64,000 nt of DNA from Thalassia testudinum (GCA_037157565.1 JAZHRO010000039.1:40858001-40922000), one strand, 5' to 3'. Numbered from the stretch's first letter, positions 11,175 through 24,339 are shown. The notes: generated by a model not told the origin, from the letters alone. Numbers and translations are program-made.

Positions 11175-12416
11175 AATAACTTATAATTCATTTTTTAAAA
11201 TAATCCATATGAAGTTAATCACTAGTCTCTTGCAATCATAAAATGCATATTCATCAATTTTAGTTAAGAGGCATCAATCATCACTTAATGGTATTACAAT
11301 CATTTTTAACTAATCACATGCAATAATCATCATTAATAATCATTGGTAAGTAAGGTTGTCCAAAATCAACCGCTTAATCAAGTACCGTTCACAACCTAAG
11401 TATTTTTTATCCCGTAATTTTGTATATCTATTAAGTAAACTTAGGTCGAGTATCCACGTGGTGCGACTAGATAGATCCTAGACGAGCCAATTGGATTTCG
11501 ACACATATGATCCATGATACATGCATGGTTTGGTGGTCTCCACTAAAATCTCGACCCCATCACCTACTCAACCCCTTCCACCAAAATTTCCTCAAAGATC
11601 TCCCAACCCAATAGGTCTGGAACATTATAAAAGTCCCTACAGATCAAGTAACTATACTGGAAGAGGGTGAATAGCGTAGTACTCAAAAGAAGGGGTCAAC
11701 TATAAATTTAAATGCAATAAACAAACCACAAATAATATGGAAACAAAACTTTAGAGTGGATACCTTTCTCAACAACATGATTAAACCACAAATTCATCAA
11801 GAGGTAGCCAATCTACAAAACTAGCTGATTAAACACGATGATTGGTCACCTAGAATCATAACTTTTCCTACTTGGCTCTAGTTAGCATTTTTCCTAGTTG
11901 GACAGAAGATAATTTGTTTTTGTCATCTTGAGGGATTTAAACCAATTGGATGGTATATACTCAATTGGATCATTGACTATTCTTATGTTGATAAAGTTAT
12001 TCTTTAGTTGCAACACTTCGCATAATGAGTTTGAAATTGTTGACAACGTAACTTAAATTAATTTTAAGTGTTCCGATAAAACTCATCTTTTTGTTACTTA
12101 ATATTTTTAGTGTATTTTGAAGTGCGAGATCAAATTACGGTAAACTAAGTTGATTAATATCCTAAGAGGTAGACCAACGTAGTGTAAGTTATTTTGATTA
12201 GACCTAGATCCACTCTTGAAGGCTTTAACAACATCTAGGCAATACATAAAGATGATGAACAAAGTAAACCTTACTCTAAATCTTTTGTTTGACGGCCTCT
12301 TGTATGTTCACCTTTCATGCATGTTTGATCCTTAGTTGCTTCTTTCCTTAAAGGTTAGTCCTTGCAAGTAACATAAAATAATCATATTTTGGTGACATCA
12401 AAATTAGGTTTCAACA
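11175..12416. other. No gene seen
   Basis: AT-rich intergenic DNA. No coding frame, tRNA or terminal repeat was recognised on either strand. Confidence 0.5.
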
Positions 12417-13329
12417 TTATTACGACCCGATTCCCGGATCCCTACAGGATCCGAGATCGGCTCGCCTCGACTAATCTTAAGACCTAGTTGTCCAACAAGA
12501 AATAACCAAAAGCAGGAAAATAAACCACATCCACACATGCAATATAACTAAGTAGAAGAAAAGTACGAAGCAGTAAAGAAAGTAAAACAACTATCTCAAA
12601 AAATAGTACATGCCACCACAACAATAACAGAAAACGAAAAGGAACAGAAAATAACAGGAACAGTAAACTATGTGTCAATTACTCACTACAACAGTAGGAA
12701 AGTGAAAGACTTGAAAAATGACTACAACTGGGCTTGGCTGGGCCCAACACCCTCTACAGTCGGAAACTCGGGCTGCTTAACTCCTGATCTTGAACAGGGT
12801 TACGAAAGGACAGAGTCAATGAACGTTGAGTAGAGTGATGTTTACATTATTTAAGTGCAAGTACAGTAAAAACAATAACAGGTTTATTTCTCATTTATAT
12901 TTATCTCATTTATGTGTTTCTAGTTCATCTATTTCTCAAAGTATCCAAGTATTTCTTGATCTTGCATGTTCCTCATGAGAACGATCTTGATTGCAGTCTT
13001 TTCCGTAGAGTAGAAAGTACACGTGGTGCTCTCCTGGCTGGGAGAGTCCCCCATGGTAGTCCTACACCCAGTCAACCACCCCGAGGTTACTATCGAGACG
13101 TAGCGGTGACTACGGCACGCGTGATAAGCACATGAATAGCTACCCCGCACTGACATGCGGTCAGTCGTTTTCGCTAGCGGGTACGCCCAAAGTACAACAC
13201 AGAACAGTATAGGGCCTTGCCCTCTCAGAACAGGGGTCTCGCCCCTCAGAACCAAATAAGGGTCTTGCCCTTCGACAGTCCGCGTACCCTCGTTTGACTA
13301 CCCTGATTTGCCTAAAGGGCCTAACAAAG

Positions 13330-13540
13330 TTGGTGTAGGGTGGCTAGCTGAACCCCGAGACCCGTGGGGTGGCTAGCTCCCTCCCTACACTAGTAGCACG
13401 CTTCAGTACCACGTACGCGACGGCCAATAGGAGTCGGTGTAGAGTGGCCAATCCTAACCCTGGGTCTCAACTCAAGGGAGGCTAGCTCTGCTCTACACTA
13501 AAAAGGGACAGCGGCTCTCCTTAGTACCGCGTACACAAGG
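13330..13540. repeat. Internal tandem duplication in LTR-like fragment A
   Basis: Two units of about 105 bp each contain GGTGTAG(G/A)GTGGC, a GGCTAGCTC word, CTACACTA and an ACGGCCAA/AGGGCCAA end. Related fragment B carries only one equivalent unit (about 21622-21740). Confidence 0.55.
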
Positions 13541-14229
13541 GCCAACACACTTCCCGTCTACATTCTAGATTCCTTTCATCCACAGGAGTTCTACTCCTAA
13601 TTCCCCGTAGGGTTCATGCTCATATTCATTTCATTTATCCAGGTCCAGATCTCATGTTTCATAACTTGTTCCTCATCCATATACAGGCAGCTCGTGTTTT
13701 CATAATTCAGTTCTCAATCACAACATGCAACTTGTGGTTTTACAGTTCAATTTCTCATTTACATACAGGCAACTCGTATTTTAACATGCATCTCGTAATT
13801 ATATTAAAGGCATTTGCTAGCAATTTATCTTAACCATACATTTAAGTAAAACAGTACAGCTCAAACAGGCTCATTCATTTCTACCCTAGAGTTCATTCTA
13901 CATCCTAGAGTTCAATTCGATTATTCCAGTTATTTAAATATTAACAACTGAATTTAACCACTCTACTGGGTATCACAGGAGGAATGGAGGCCTATGCCGC
14001 AGATCTCGTCGTCTCCGCAGGCCTTGAACACGCCACCGGCTGGTAACCTGTACCAGCAACCAATGTACATTAGATGAGCTCAAAACAGTAGATACTCAAC
14101 ACGAACACGTAGAGGAACTCGAGTGGAAAACAACGGTACTTCGTTTACAAAAATCTGATTCCATTTGGGCCTTAAATAGGCCAAAAACGTGATTACTGAC
14201 CAAAATCAGACATTTGGGATTAGTCTCAG

Positions 14230-15105
14230 ATGTCTTAAAAGACGTCAGAACTCACCTTACCCTTCCTGTGGCTGATTCAGACGTACAGACTCCCTTTGCG
14301 ACCGTCTGGGGGCAGTTCTAAACGTCAGACAAGGTCTCCGGTCGTCTGGAAGCACCTCCGGACGTCTGGCGATGTGATCAAACGTCCAAAAGTACTTGGG
14401 AAAGTGCACCACGTGCCTTCCCAAAGCCTTCACGTGCGTACGAAAACATAGGCACGACTTTAGTCCAACAACTCTTGCACTAAGATCTTTTGCATGGTGG
14501 AAATTAGTGTAGGAACGTATGTACATCGCGCAATACGTGCTTTCAGACGTCTGGCCTCAGCTCCAGATGTCCTGATGCCTCGCCAGTCATCTAGACTTCA
14601 CTCTAGATGTCTGATACTGGAAACTTCCAGTATCAGAACCTCCTCATAGCTCGCCCCACTTACACCTCCGCCTGCAGCAGTAGTTGCAAGAGCTTGAGTA
14701 GCTCCCCACTGGCTTCCTCCTCGAGCTCCACCGAGCTCCCGCAGTCGTCTCCCTCCTCCCCTGCTCTCACTCCCTCGCACTCTCTCGCTCTCGCTCTTCC
14801 TCGTTCTCCCTCGCCAGCTCCTCTCTTCCTCGCCACGGCTACATCAGCAGGGATGGGAGGCTGGAGGGCGCGACCGTTGCAAGAGAAGGTGGAGGTGGCG
14901 GTGGCTTGAGTGGTGTGAGGAGGAGAGGAGAGGAGAAGGGAGGGGGTTTATATAGGAGGGGAGTTAGGGTTCAAGTGAGGGGTGAAGGAGAGAGAGAAGG
15001 TCTCTACGCGTCGTTTACGCGCAGAGCGCAAAGCACAGTATGAAAATCTCACTTTCAGACGTCCGAGCACATGTCCAGACGTCTGACTGAAACTCCAGAC
15101 GTCTT
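14230..15105. promoter_or_regulatory. Cluster of AGACGTCT-type palindromes
   Basis: About ten copies or near-copies of (CC)AGACGTCTGG are scattered here. Clear ones are at 14359-14369, 14544-14554, 15075-15085 and 15095-15104; degenerate ones include AGATGTCT and ACGTCAGA. The GACGTC core is the C-box bound by plant bZIP factors. They flank the TATA box of an LTR-like sequence on both sides. Confidence 0.5.
14946..14954 (-). promoter_or_regulatory. TATA box of LTR-like fragment A
   Basis: Minus-strand TATATAAAC is followed downstream by a pyrimidine-rich leader and preceded by AGACGTCT palindromes (15060-15105). This is the normal order of an LTR U3/R promoter. Confidence 0.45.
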
Positions 15106-15120
15106 ATCCGGCTAAAAATG

Positions 15121-16077
15121 TAACGGATCATTACAAACACATTTGTCCCTTATTGATCCATTCATTGATCTTTAAGATTGCTACAGCAAATATTGTTGAT
15201 TAATTCACTAATCACTGAGATTGGCACCCCACTCGCATCTCCATGTCAACCCCACAGATTAGGGAAAAACTTCTCGAGCAGGAAACAACAATAACCAACT
15301 CAAGCCTAAGCCCAAGGGGTGCCATAGCCCAATCAGATAACCTAAGCTTATGATAGCCTAAGTGGCCCATAGCTGGGTGAACAAGCACAAAACCAGCTCA
15401 TAATAAAGGGTTACCACTAGGATGGCTTATAAGAACACTCCCCTTGGAGGATGTTCTAATGAGTTGTAGATCATAGCTATGATCTGCTTATCCATGACTC
15501 ATACGAGCCATTATAACACACCAAGGCATTCCATGTAAGTTGTTTCCAATTACGAGTATCATTATCACATTCTTAGATGTTGAGTTGGCAACAAATCACT
15601 CCAAAGGAATGTGTGCAAAGACAAAATGAGAAAGGTTTGACAATGGATGTGCCTCGATGAATTTTAGTCAAAACTGCCCCACAATCTTTGGGAGTACATC
15701 GCGGTGTAGAACAAGACCAAGAATTACACCCAAGAGGAGCTATTTTAGGTGACCAAGTATGAGCAACAGGGTAGGGCAATCCAAGTTGAGCAATTTGTAA
15801 TGTAAGAGAGTGAATAGTGTGGCACTTGTAATTTCCATAGTGTAGTGAACTTGAGGCTTAAATCCCCTCCCTAAACATACACCCCACATGATGGAATCAG
15901 GTAATCAACTATTGTGTGTCTGTGTTCTTCTTCTTGTTTATGTCTCAACTATCTTTGCAACTTTGATCGAATCTAGTCACTGTCTGAATCCAAGTGGCAC
16001 TAAGGGATTTCTCGTATGATCACCGACCACTTGAGCAAAGATCATTGTTAATTTGATAGGTGATACATGTCGACTAG
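15121..16077. other. No gene seen
   Basis: Intergenic DNA between LTR-like fragments. Short open frames (for example 15573-15779, minus strand) have no recognisable content. Confidence 0.45.
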
Positions 16078-16300
16078 TATCACAACCCAATTCCTTGATA
16101 ATATTGGAAGACTGAGGGGTAATTACCTATTATACCCAAGATTTTTTCCTCAATTCCAACTACCATCAACATTTACAAGATTTAAAGAATGCAAAGTAAA
16201 ATAAATTAGAGGCAATCTCTTCTCTCACTTTATGGTGATGGACTCACGAGACCATTGTCATTCAACAAGTATGGAAGAAAAACACAAGTTTACAAGGCAT
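16078..16300 (-). repeat. LTR-end-like remnant
   Basis: The plus strand reads TATCACAACCCAATTCC, then a block related to the one at 20028-20110 (GGGGTAATTACCTATTATACCC against GTGGTAATTATTTAGCGAATCC). On the minus strand this is a terminus of the GGGTTGTGATA type, resembling the ends near 12417 and 20803. Only the terminal 100-200 bp can be supported. Confidence 0.4.
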
Positions 16301-16784
16301 TGACAAGCAACAATACAAGTTTGTACGAGTATAGATGTAATTTATTGACTTATGGATGTACTTGGAAATGTTTATAGGAATATTGCTACAAAAATCCATT
16401 TATTTTGTTATTCTCCTATTTTTTATTTCTATGTTGAATCTAATTATTTATTTTCTCACTTGTAACCATATAACTTATTTGATAATTGGGAACAATTCTT
16501 TGACACCTATCTATATATCTATAGAACCAGTGTGGATAAGGCATTGTTCATGCTACTGTTCAAGCCGATTTTTTTTTTCGGTTGTTACAGTGCCCCTCTC
16601 TCTCATCTCTTTTCCTTTTTCTCCCTTTTATTGTTTTTTCTTGCGCACTATTTAGTGCATGCGTCCGTTTCGAATTTCGTCTCCACCATCGGCATCCTCG
16701 TCTCGTGCTCTTCCATTAGAGACCTAAGTGTGTTCCTACGAAAGTATGAAAGAATACATATACAAAACTAGACAGTGTAAACAA

Positions 16785-16985
16785 AATCTGAGATATCGAT
16801 TGAAAATCAAAATACACTAAGTAATACATTTTGCAATGCGCAATGTTCTTTTGATTTCCGATCTGTGATTTTTACTTTTCACCAGTCAAAAATCAAAATA
16901 CACCAGGAAATGCATTTTGCAACACACGGTGTGTTAGTTTTCCATTGATCGAAAACCAAGATGTACCAATTGAAAATTATGTTAG
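16785..16985. repeat. Diverged direct repeat, period about 90 bp
   Basis: Two units share AAAATCAAAATACAC(T/C)A and ATGCATTTTGCAA-like words, with CCGATC/TTGATC near the unit ends. AT-rich, no coding potential. Confidence 0.5.
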
Positions 16986-17479
16986 ACTTTCATATGATTG
17001 ACTTTTGCATTCTCGCAGTGATTCACTTTTGCGCTCCCACAACAACATGCAAGCTAAAAACTAGTTCTCTGTGAACACCCTATAATGTAGTATCTAGCTA
17101 TCTCTAGTCACTCAATTACTTATGCCGTTATATGATATTACTCTTTGTTGGTTTCGCTTCGATCGTTTTTAAAAATCACGCGTCGTAGTATAGTTGATTA
17201 AAGCGAATCTGACATTTTAAATTTATAATACTCGAATTAATCAGAAAAATCCGAAGTCGTCTCTGGGAGCAAGAAAATACGCAAATATCACTATTACAAG
17301 AAGAAGAGTGTAATAGATGTTCAGTGAATAGCAAATATATCTTTGGACAGAAAATAAAAAGATAAGGGTAAAAGTGGTGGTTTAAACCTCCACAATTAAC
17401 CCTAATATGTAATCCCAAATACCCTCCAATGTTTGAACAGTTCCATCTATCAAATATTTCACGTTAAATTCACAGAACC

Positions 17480-18860
17480 AAGTTAGGCTTTACCCTCAGG
17501 CGACGAATATTAGGCATAGACACCTTAACTTATGAAGCCAGTAGCGCAAGGGCCAAGCTCTAAGGGGGAAGGCATAGATCTCAGGTGGCAAAACTAGCCT
17601 TCCTCCTCAGTTAAGATCTCTTCTAAATCCAACCGGACCCGGGTATACTTGATCCACAACCTAGACCCGTGGGCATATTCGCGGACAAGGGTGCATGAGC
17701 GTGCGTGTGCGTACGGGTGTGCAGAGGGGACCTCACCCTGTGCATTCTGAGGCGGCTTGCTTCGGGGACTTTTGCATGATAAAGGCTACTTAGGCTTCAA
17801 CTGCGCCTGATGTGGGACTAAAGCTCCTACTGTCTTACGTCATTGTGCAGCGAACACGTCCGACGTCAATTCGTCTACTCCGATCGTCCGATCTCTCAGA
17901 TGAGGTTGGGGATTGATTGGGGTATCGACGAGCCTTCCAATTGACCTGCTCCTCTTTAGATCAAGGCTTTCGATGGCATGAGGAGCTTCGTCGAAGGTGA
18001 TCAGAGAGCTGCTGCCGGAGGTGAAGACGAAGACAAACTCCGGTAAGGACCTGCGGGCAGAATAAGAGGTCATTCGACCTCGCGTCAGTTGCAAGAGCTT
18101 CGGGGTGAAGCCCTGAAGCAAAACCCTAATTCTATTGGGTAGTCGGTTGTGCGTGGATACGTGGTAATGAAGCTAGTCAGAGCTCCAAGTGACTGTGGTC
18201 GGTGATGGTGAAAACAGAGTTAAAAGAAGAAATTGAGATGAGGAGATAGAGGAGAAGAGGGGGAAGAGAAGCCCTAATTCTATTGGAGAGACGGAAGTGA
18301 GGAGACCAGTGGTGGTGGCAAGCCGCCGGCGAAGAGTCGGGGGAGGAATTGAGGTCAACGAAGGGGTCAGAGGGCCGGCTTCTTAGCTGGGAAGCTCGGC
18401 GAGAGAGAGGCGAAGATGGTTGCACCCTCGTTTGATGGTGAGAGGTGGCGAAGCGAAGGGGCGAAGGAGACCTCAAGGTTTGGCAATGGCGGCACACAAA
18501 GGAAGGGAAGGAAGAGGCTTTTGAGCTCAGATCCCAGATGAGGGAACTTGGAAGAGGTCGTCGGTCCTTTATAGAAGTATTGTCGCACTCAAGGGAGGTT
18601 AGAAGTTGCGAGCTACACTCGCAACAACTCGTAACTTCTACTTTTGTTTTGATTGGAGATCACAGGCGGTGGAGGCGACGGCAGCCGGTGGAACAAACAC
18701 CAATAGATGCGGAACAACAAGAGGAACAGATCTTCTGTTGCCGAGGCCATTCGTGCATTGAGGCGGTTGCAAACCGAGCTTGAAGCTCGTCGAGCAGCTT
18801 GGTCAAGGCCTGCAGACTGGTTACGAGGAAAAGGATGACTAGGGTCCTATTTGCAAGAAG
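17480..18860 (-). other. GC-rich island, LTR- or promoter-like on the minus strand
   Basis: The stretch is GC-rich relative to its surroundings. Open frames on both strands (for example 17840-18121, 18177-18497 and 18445-18783) are low-complexity Ser/Arg/Pro-rich and match no family known to me. Minus-strand CTATAAAGG near 18575 followed by a CT-rich leader looks like a core promoter. GTGGGACTAAA-type words at about 17811 resemble the edges of other plant repeats. Probably an LTR or leader of an unidentified element. Confidence 0.3.
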
Positions 18861-20027
18861 GAAGGACCCATAAGTAATAAATTTGGTCCTATTTGGAAAA
18901 TTTTTAAGAAGTTAAGGACTTAAATGCAAAATAGGTGAGAATATTGTTAAAATAGGTCAAACTTTTTATGGGAGCTTAATTAGGGTCTAGGGAATCTAGT
19001 GACTGTCTTAATTTTGAATTTTGAAGTTATTTGTTTGGTCAATTTCATATTTAAACTCACTTGACAGTAATTATTCACCTAGGTCACTATTTTAGGTCAA
19101 CTTGGCTGCTTTAATTCAACTGATCATAATAAACCTTGTAAAATATTTATCTAAGATTTTTAGAAGGTTTACTTTGTGAATTTTCTATCAGAACCTTGTC
19201 AACTTGAGTCAGGCCAAAAATAGGGTTTAGTTATGGTCTAATTTTTAAAGGAAACCCTAGATTGGCTATTTTGAACTCATTTAGCTGTTATTTTGGGTTT
19301 ATTTCAATGATTCTTCCTCCTGATTAGATTTTCCTTTTTTATGTATGATTTAGGCGAATCTACCTTTAAAACATAGCAAAATTGAGCTGGCTATAGTGAA
19401 TGATGACGATGCCATCACTCTTTATTAGGGTTTCTTGTACCTTTTATCTAAATTTTTTGCAATAGGTGCTGAGGCAAAAATTCACAAGTATCATGCATAT
19501 GACTAGTGTATAAGCTTAAAGGGGGGTAGGGCCTTAAAGTTTCAAGGCTCAAAGTGCCTCTTTATTATAGCACTCAACCTAGTGGCGAAGGGTAGAAGAA
19601 CAACTTGAGAGATTTTCTAAAGGATCCACCTAATTCTTGGCCAACAATCACTCGTCTTGCATGTAGGATTATCACACAATGGGATAAAGAAGGGGATTTC
19701 CAAGATTTAAGGACAAATCCTCAAAATTAGCTTCACTTGGCATAATCAATCAATATGGCAAAACATGACAAGGGTTATGGTGTTAATCCTTACCCAATGG
19801 GATTGCATCGTGTTTAAGGCAATGCAAACACCTTGAATGTTCTAGTCACTAAGGAGTTATGAAGAATTACCCAAACCTAGGCCAAAAAAACGAGATGGAG
19901 TACTGATTTAGCTCAACCTCAAAAGAACAGAACTAGATCAAAAAGGCCATTTTGAGGGGATTTTCTAGTCAATTGCCAAAGGTATGCATTAGGTCATGAT
20001 TTCATGTTAAATTTGACCCTTAAGTTG
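18861..20027. other. No gene seen
   Basis: AT-rich intergenic sequence. No domain, terminal repeat or RNA gene was recognised on either strand. Confidence 0.45.
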
Positions 20028-20130
20028 TCATGACCTAATCCCCTAGTAACATTCTATTAGAAGGTTGAGTGGTAATTATTTAGCGAATCCCCAGACTTTT
20101 CCTTAATTTCTTTTATTAAACATAAAACTA
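20028..20130 (-). repeat. LTR-end-like remnant, relative of 16078-16180
   Basis: Contains TCATGACCTAATCCCCT, then a TGGTAATTATTTAGCG block matching the element end at 16078. Same orientation. Only a short homologous core can be supported. Confidence 0.35.
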
Positions 20131-21952
20131 GTATATCCATAATTTTTAAGCATGTAATATAATGTAGAATAAAATAAAATTTACAATAATGTGATTACTT
20201 AAAACTAGATAATATGTACCTGATATGAAGGTACAAGGACTAACCAAGATTTTCTCATCAAGTCTCTCACTAGTATTTGCATGGTGATGAACCCATATAT
20301 GAAAGAAATAAGAGTGAGCTAAAAGCTCAACAAAGGATAGATGAACAAAGTAAAGGTAACTATAGAATGTGAAACTTCATATGGCTCCTAATTTTGTTGC
20401 AACTCTCATTACATGACCAATAGTATTCCTATATGATCTTCTCCCGGTCATTCCATTATTCCATTGCATCCATCTTATTCTATCGTATAACTATTGATGG
20501 TAGCACTTTTCATATTATGTATTCAAGTTATTCATTCATCTCTATAGTACCTTCCTTATCTTTTTGTTTCCCAGCTCAAATACCACAAATATGATATTGC
20601 ATTATAAACCCTTATGGGATTACTCATTAGGTGCCCAACACACCTTCCTTACCATTCATGGACCTATTAAATCTCTCATTATTCAATTTCCCTCTTGTAA
20701 TATCCATACTCATCGACATAATTAATATCTAGCATCTAGCCATCCCAACTATGGCATATCACTCTGACACACATGCTTAAATTCCTTTCTCTCCATTTTC
20801 GTTACAACCTGATCCGGCTCTACATGAAAACCAAGTCGGACCGCTTCATATCTCAAGACCCAGTCATTCAATCAGAAATAAGCCAAAACCATAGTATTGT
20901 CACACATACATTATAGCGAGAAAGTTAATTATCGACAGAAGTAACAGAAACAAGATCCATGCACTAGTGTCCATTTGAAGAAATAAGAATAATGTTCTAA
21001 CATAGTCACCGCAATAAAAAATAAGAACGAGAAAGCAAGAACTAGTAATTCTGAACTAAAACTCACTATCATAGAAAGGTAGCAGGGTCTAAGCTACACT
21101 AAGGCTGGGCATGAGTAGGTCGAGCACTATCACCTCTAGTAACCGATCACTCACCTAAATTGAGTGCAGGTAGTAGGCGTTAGTAAGAAAATAAACTAAA
21201 AGAAGAATTGAAACTGCGGGCATTTAATAAACTTTTATATCGATTCGTTAATTTATTATCATTTGATTTCCAACGTATATTAGCATAGGGTCACACTTTC
21301 TCCTTATTCACAAATTTCCTACCAGAACGGTCTCATTGTAGTATTCTCGTGATGCAGAACGCACATGTGGCACTCTCCTGGCCGAAAGAGTACCCTGTGC
21401 CATTTTGCACCCGGTTTACCACCTCGGGGTCACTGTCATGGTGTAGCAGTGACTACGGCATGCATGATAAACGCACGAGGGGCTACTCCACGCTAGCACG
21501 TGGTCAGTCGTTTCCGCTAACAGGTGCACACTAACAGCTTGACAAAACAACTCAGGGGCCATATCCCTTAACCAGTCTGTGCACCCTCGCCCAACTGTCA
21601 CGGTTAGGCCATGTGGCCCAATAGGAGTCGATGCGGGAAGGCCATTCCCATCTCAAGTCCCTACCTGGATAGGTCAGCTCTCTTCCCACACGATGGGATG
21701 GTCAACTCTCCTTGGCACAAGTGTACACGAGGGCCAACTCATCCTTAGCACAAAACCCACACCTAGCTACTTGGCTCCACCAATAATTTCCCATCCATCT
21801 GCCATGCATGGTGGCTCCCCTTTCTACTTCATCTACAAAGGCACATGCACATGACCAGTACTCTACACGAACACATGTACTCTTATATTCTTGTACATCA
21901 ACCAATTTTTCTAAACATAGGCATCATCAAAGCTATATGTCACTGTGCATAC

Positions 21953-22144
21953 ATATCAGCAAATTTTTTTTTTGATGAGGAGGTTCCCTCTTGCGAGGTA
22001 GTCCCTAAGAGACCGCAAGTGCCCCAACCCCATGGCCTTTGGGTAAATTCAGCGTTAGCAAGACTCAAATTGGTGACCCCGTTCCTCTAATAATGGTATA
22101 AGGACCTTACTAGCTAAGCCACCCACTAGGGGTATATCACCAAA
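21953..22144 (-). mobile_element. tRNA-derived SINE inside LTR-like fragment B
   Basis: On the minus strand the element begins with a tRNA-like A-box, GTGGCTTAGCTAGTAAGG (plus 22107-22124), has a degenerate B-box around 22060-22075 and ends in a poly-A tail (T run, plus 21964-21973). Flanks ATATCAGCAAA (21953) and ATATCACCAAA (22134) are an 11-bp target duplication with one mismatch. Confidence 0.7.
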
Positions 22145-22456
22145 ATTACATGCCATCTGTTGTGTCATATCCACCTAAAAAAATAGCAAAACAATGAGAA
22201 AACTCATAAAAGTTATCAACCATTCCCAATTGCTCATCCCACCTATGGTCAAAGGTGAATCTGAGCCAGATTTCATATTCTGATATCCAAATAGACAATC
22301 CATATGAAAATTTTCAATCACATTTAAAATATGTAATTACAAAGCAATGTAATTATTCTACATAGAGTGACTGCAATTTCAGGATGGCTACTACTGGTTA
22401 AAACCACCAAAATTTGCATGTACATGTTGAATTAGGCACCTGATCATGGGCTCATT

Positions 22457-22473
22457 GGGGGGGGGGGGGGGGG
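22457..22473. repeat. Poly-G tract
   Basis: Seventeen consecutive Gs. It could form a quadruplex on the plus strand, and its length may be a sequencing artefact. Confidence 0.7.
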
Positions 22474-22960
22474 TTGTGGCACCACTCTACCGCGAGGTTT
22501 TGGGAGGTATGGGGGTTCAGGTGGCTTGGCTGTAACTCTAGCGGGTGTCAGGCTATCCTCGAGGAATATGCCTAGGCCCAACCAAAAGGTCAAACCAAGG
22601 ATGAGTGGCTTTGACTGGATTTTCAATATGCTGAACAAGCTTAAAACAAAATAGCTAAGGTTTCAAAAGGTGGGAAAATGCGAGAGCTTTCCAACAATAC
22701 CTTAAATGCGTGATTCAGAGACCAAACGAGCCCTGAACTGGCCACGAAAAGGGTCCTGGAATACTTGAATTGGACCAGACTAGTCCGGTCTAGTTGAACC
22801 GGCTGACTTTTGCAGCAAAGCGCACCCTACACCCTCCGCAGTCGTCCGACTCGCGCCTCAGATGTCCTATTCATGCCTCGAGACCTACATTGCGCGCCCT
22901 CTTCCTCAGATATCGTTTGAGATCGTCTCGTGCCTTGAGACGTTGATTGAGATAATAAGT

Positions 22961-24339
22961 ATTGTAATCCCTAAGGTCAACATGCATGACAAGCAATGAT
23001 TAATAAATAGCGAAAATGGTTGAGCAAATGGATTAACGTGGCTTTGCTTCCTTTACTGATTGTTTAGTACTACTTTACTTAACTTTTCCTAACTTATTTC
23101 TTGGACTTCGTACTCAGGTGTAGTTGAGTAGTTAGGTTTAGTGTCTATGTTTGGAGTGATTAGTGTGAAACCTAGCTCGACACCAGAACATGATCCATGA
23201 CGATAAGTGCACTTCTTTTCATTGTTTAGTGTCCTACCATCTACTCCATAGTTGTAATTGGTTTGCATTTCAACTTTCTAGTGATCGTACCCATAGATTA
23301 TAGGCCTTTGTTTTACTTTCGATTTTCTAGTACTTGTAAACTTTACTATTTGTTTTTTGTCAACATTTTATTGCTTTATTTATTTAACTCTTTATGAATT
23401 GCTTGTTTGATTAATTGATGTTTTATATCCTATTGTTGATTTGACATTTTGTACTTAACGACTCAAGTCTTATTGGATTCTCTTGGTTGGTGGGATCCAG
23501 GTTGTCACAACTTTAGACATCTACCTTACTCAATCAAACACCTAAGATGACGCCTTCAACCATTCACTTTGCCCTAGGTATAGATGTATAAATATCCTAT
23601 TATTCATTTAAACTTGTAACTGAGTTCGATCCTAAGGAAAAACATTATTCTTATGATCCATTCATCACAGATTCACTTCTACCCCAACATCAACACCTTT
23701 CCTATATGTAGCTAGTTCATTGGTTACTCTAAAACCCAAATTTAAGTTTATAAACATACGTCGTGAATCAAAAAACTATGGATCATAGCTAGATCAAACC
23801 TGCATGTTAATCTTCCTTATTGCAAACCTTGTGGACACATTTCCAAGCAAGCACGACCCTTGATTGGCCTTTAAGGTCATGATAGTCCTTGATCACCACT
23901 CCATCTTCCTTCAGTCTAGCGAGAACATTCTTTATTGTTGAGCCAAGCTTTATAACATCCATCTAATGAACATTTACCCAAAAAAAGTAACAGGAAAATC
24001 CTTACCTTTTGCTTACCTTGGCATATTGGGACCTCTATTGATCCCTTCTCACATCTCGATCACATAGCATGCTTTCACTCATTGCACTTCTAACCATAAG
24101 TTGAGGACCGACATTGAGTGGCGTAGTGATTCCCTAGCTTTGCTCCAAGTTGTCATCCCTTGCTTGCCTTATCGTCTCACTAGAGGAAACACGTCGATGA
24201 GCATAGTGATCGTTGGCTCCAAAACCACCAGCACTCGACCATCTGTACCAAAATTTCGTCACTAACTCACCTCTTTTGCATTAGCCTAAGATCTTTAATA
24301 ATTTGTTACGAGATCATTTTTTGGGATAGGTGGTTGATG
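22961..24339. other. No gene seen
   Basis: Intergenic DNA without recognisable proteins, RNA genes or terminal repeats on either strand. Confidence 0.45.

Larger units (their letters stand above)
12417..15120 (-). repeat. Long LTR-like fragment A (probably Ty3/gypsy), minus orientation
   Basis: GC-rich repeat. Its low-coordinate end reads, on the minus strand, GGGAATCGGGTCGTAATA, a terminus style common in plant gypsy LTRs. The block around 13020-13310 is clearly related to 21350-21600 in the same orientation; shared words include GTGACTACGGCA and GGTCAGTCGTTT. It contains a minus-strand TATATAAAC (14954-14946) followed by a CT-rich leader, as expected of an LTR promoter. No gag or pol was seen beside it. 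It may be a solo LTR or part of an eroded element, and its upper boundary is uncertain. Confidence 0.55.
20803..22960 (-). repeat. Long LTR-like fragment B, relative of fragment A
   Basis: The low-coordinate end (GTTACAACCTGATCCGG) and the block at 21350-21620 align in order and orientation with fragment A (12417 and 13010-13310). Shared words include CTCTCCTGGC, GTGACTACGGCA and GGTCAGTCGTTTCCGCTA. The upper part (22790-22930) repeats the degenerate GTCGTC/AGATGTCC theme. A SINE interrupts it. A and B are too diverged, and the DNA between them too foreign, to be confidently the two LTRs of one element. Confidence 0.5.

Noticed and set aside
14607..14909. 100-codon Ser/Pro-rich plus-strand frame
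   Set aside because: Low complexity, lies in the GC-rich leader of an LTR-like promoter read on the other strand, and resembles no known family.
17840..18783. Several overlapping frames of 60-112 aa on both strands
   Set aside because: Compositional; none shows a conserved motif, consistent starts or splice continuity.
12417..22960. One full-length gypsy element with LTR A and LTR B as its two ends
   Set aside because: The LTR-like blocks are too diverged, no gag or pol lies between them, and other LTR ends and a foreign GC island intervene.
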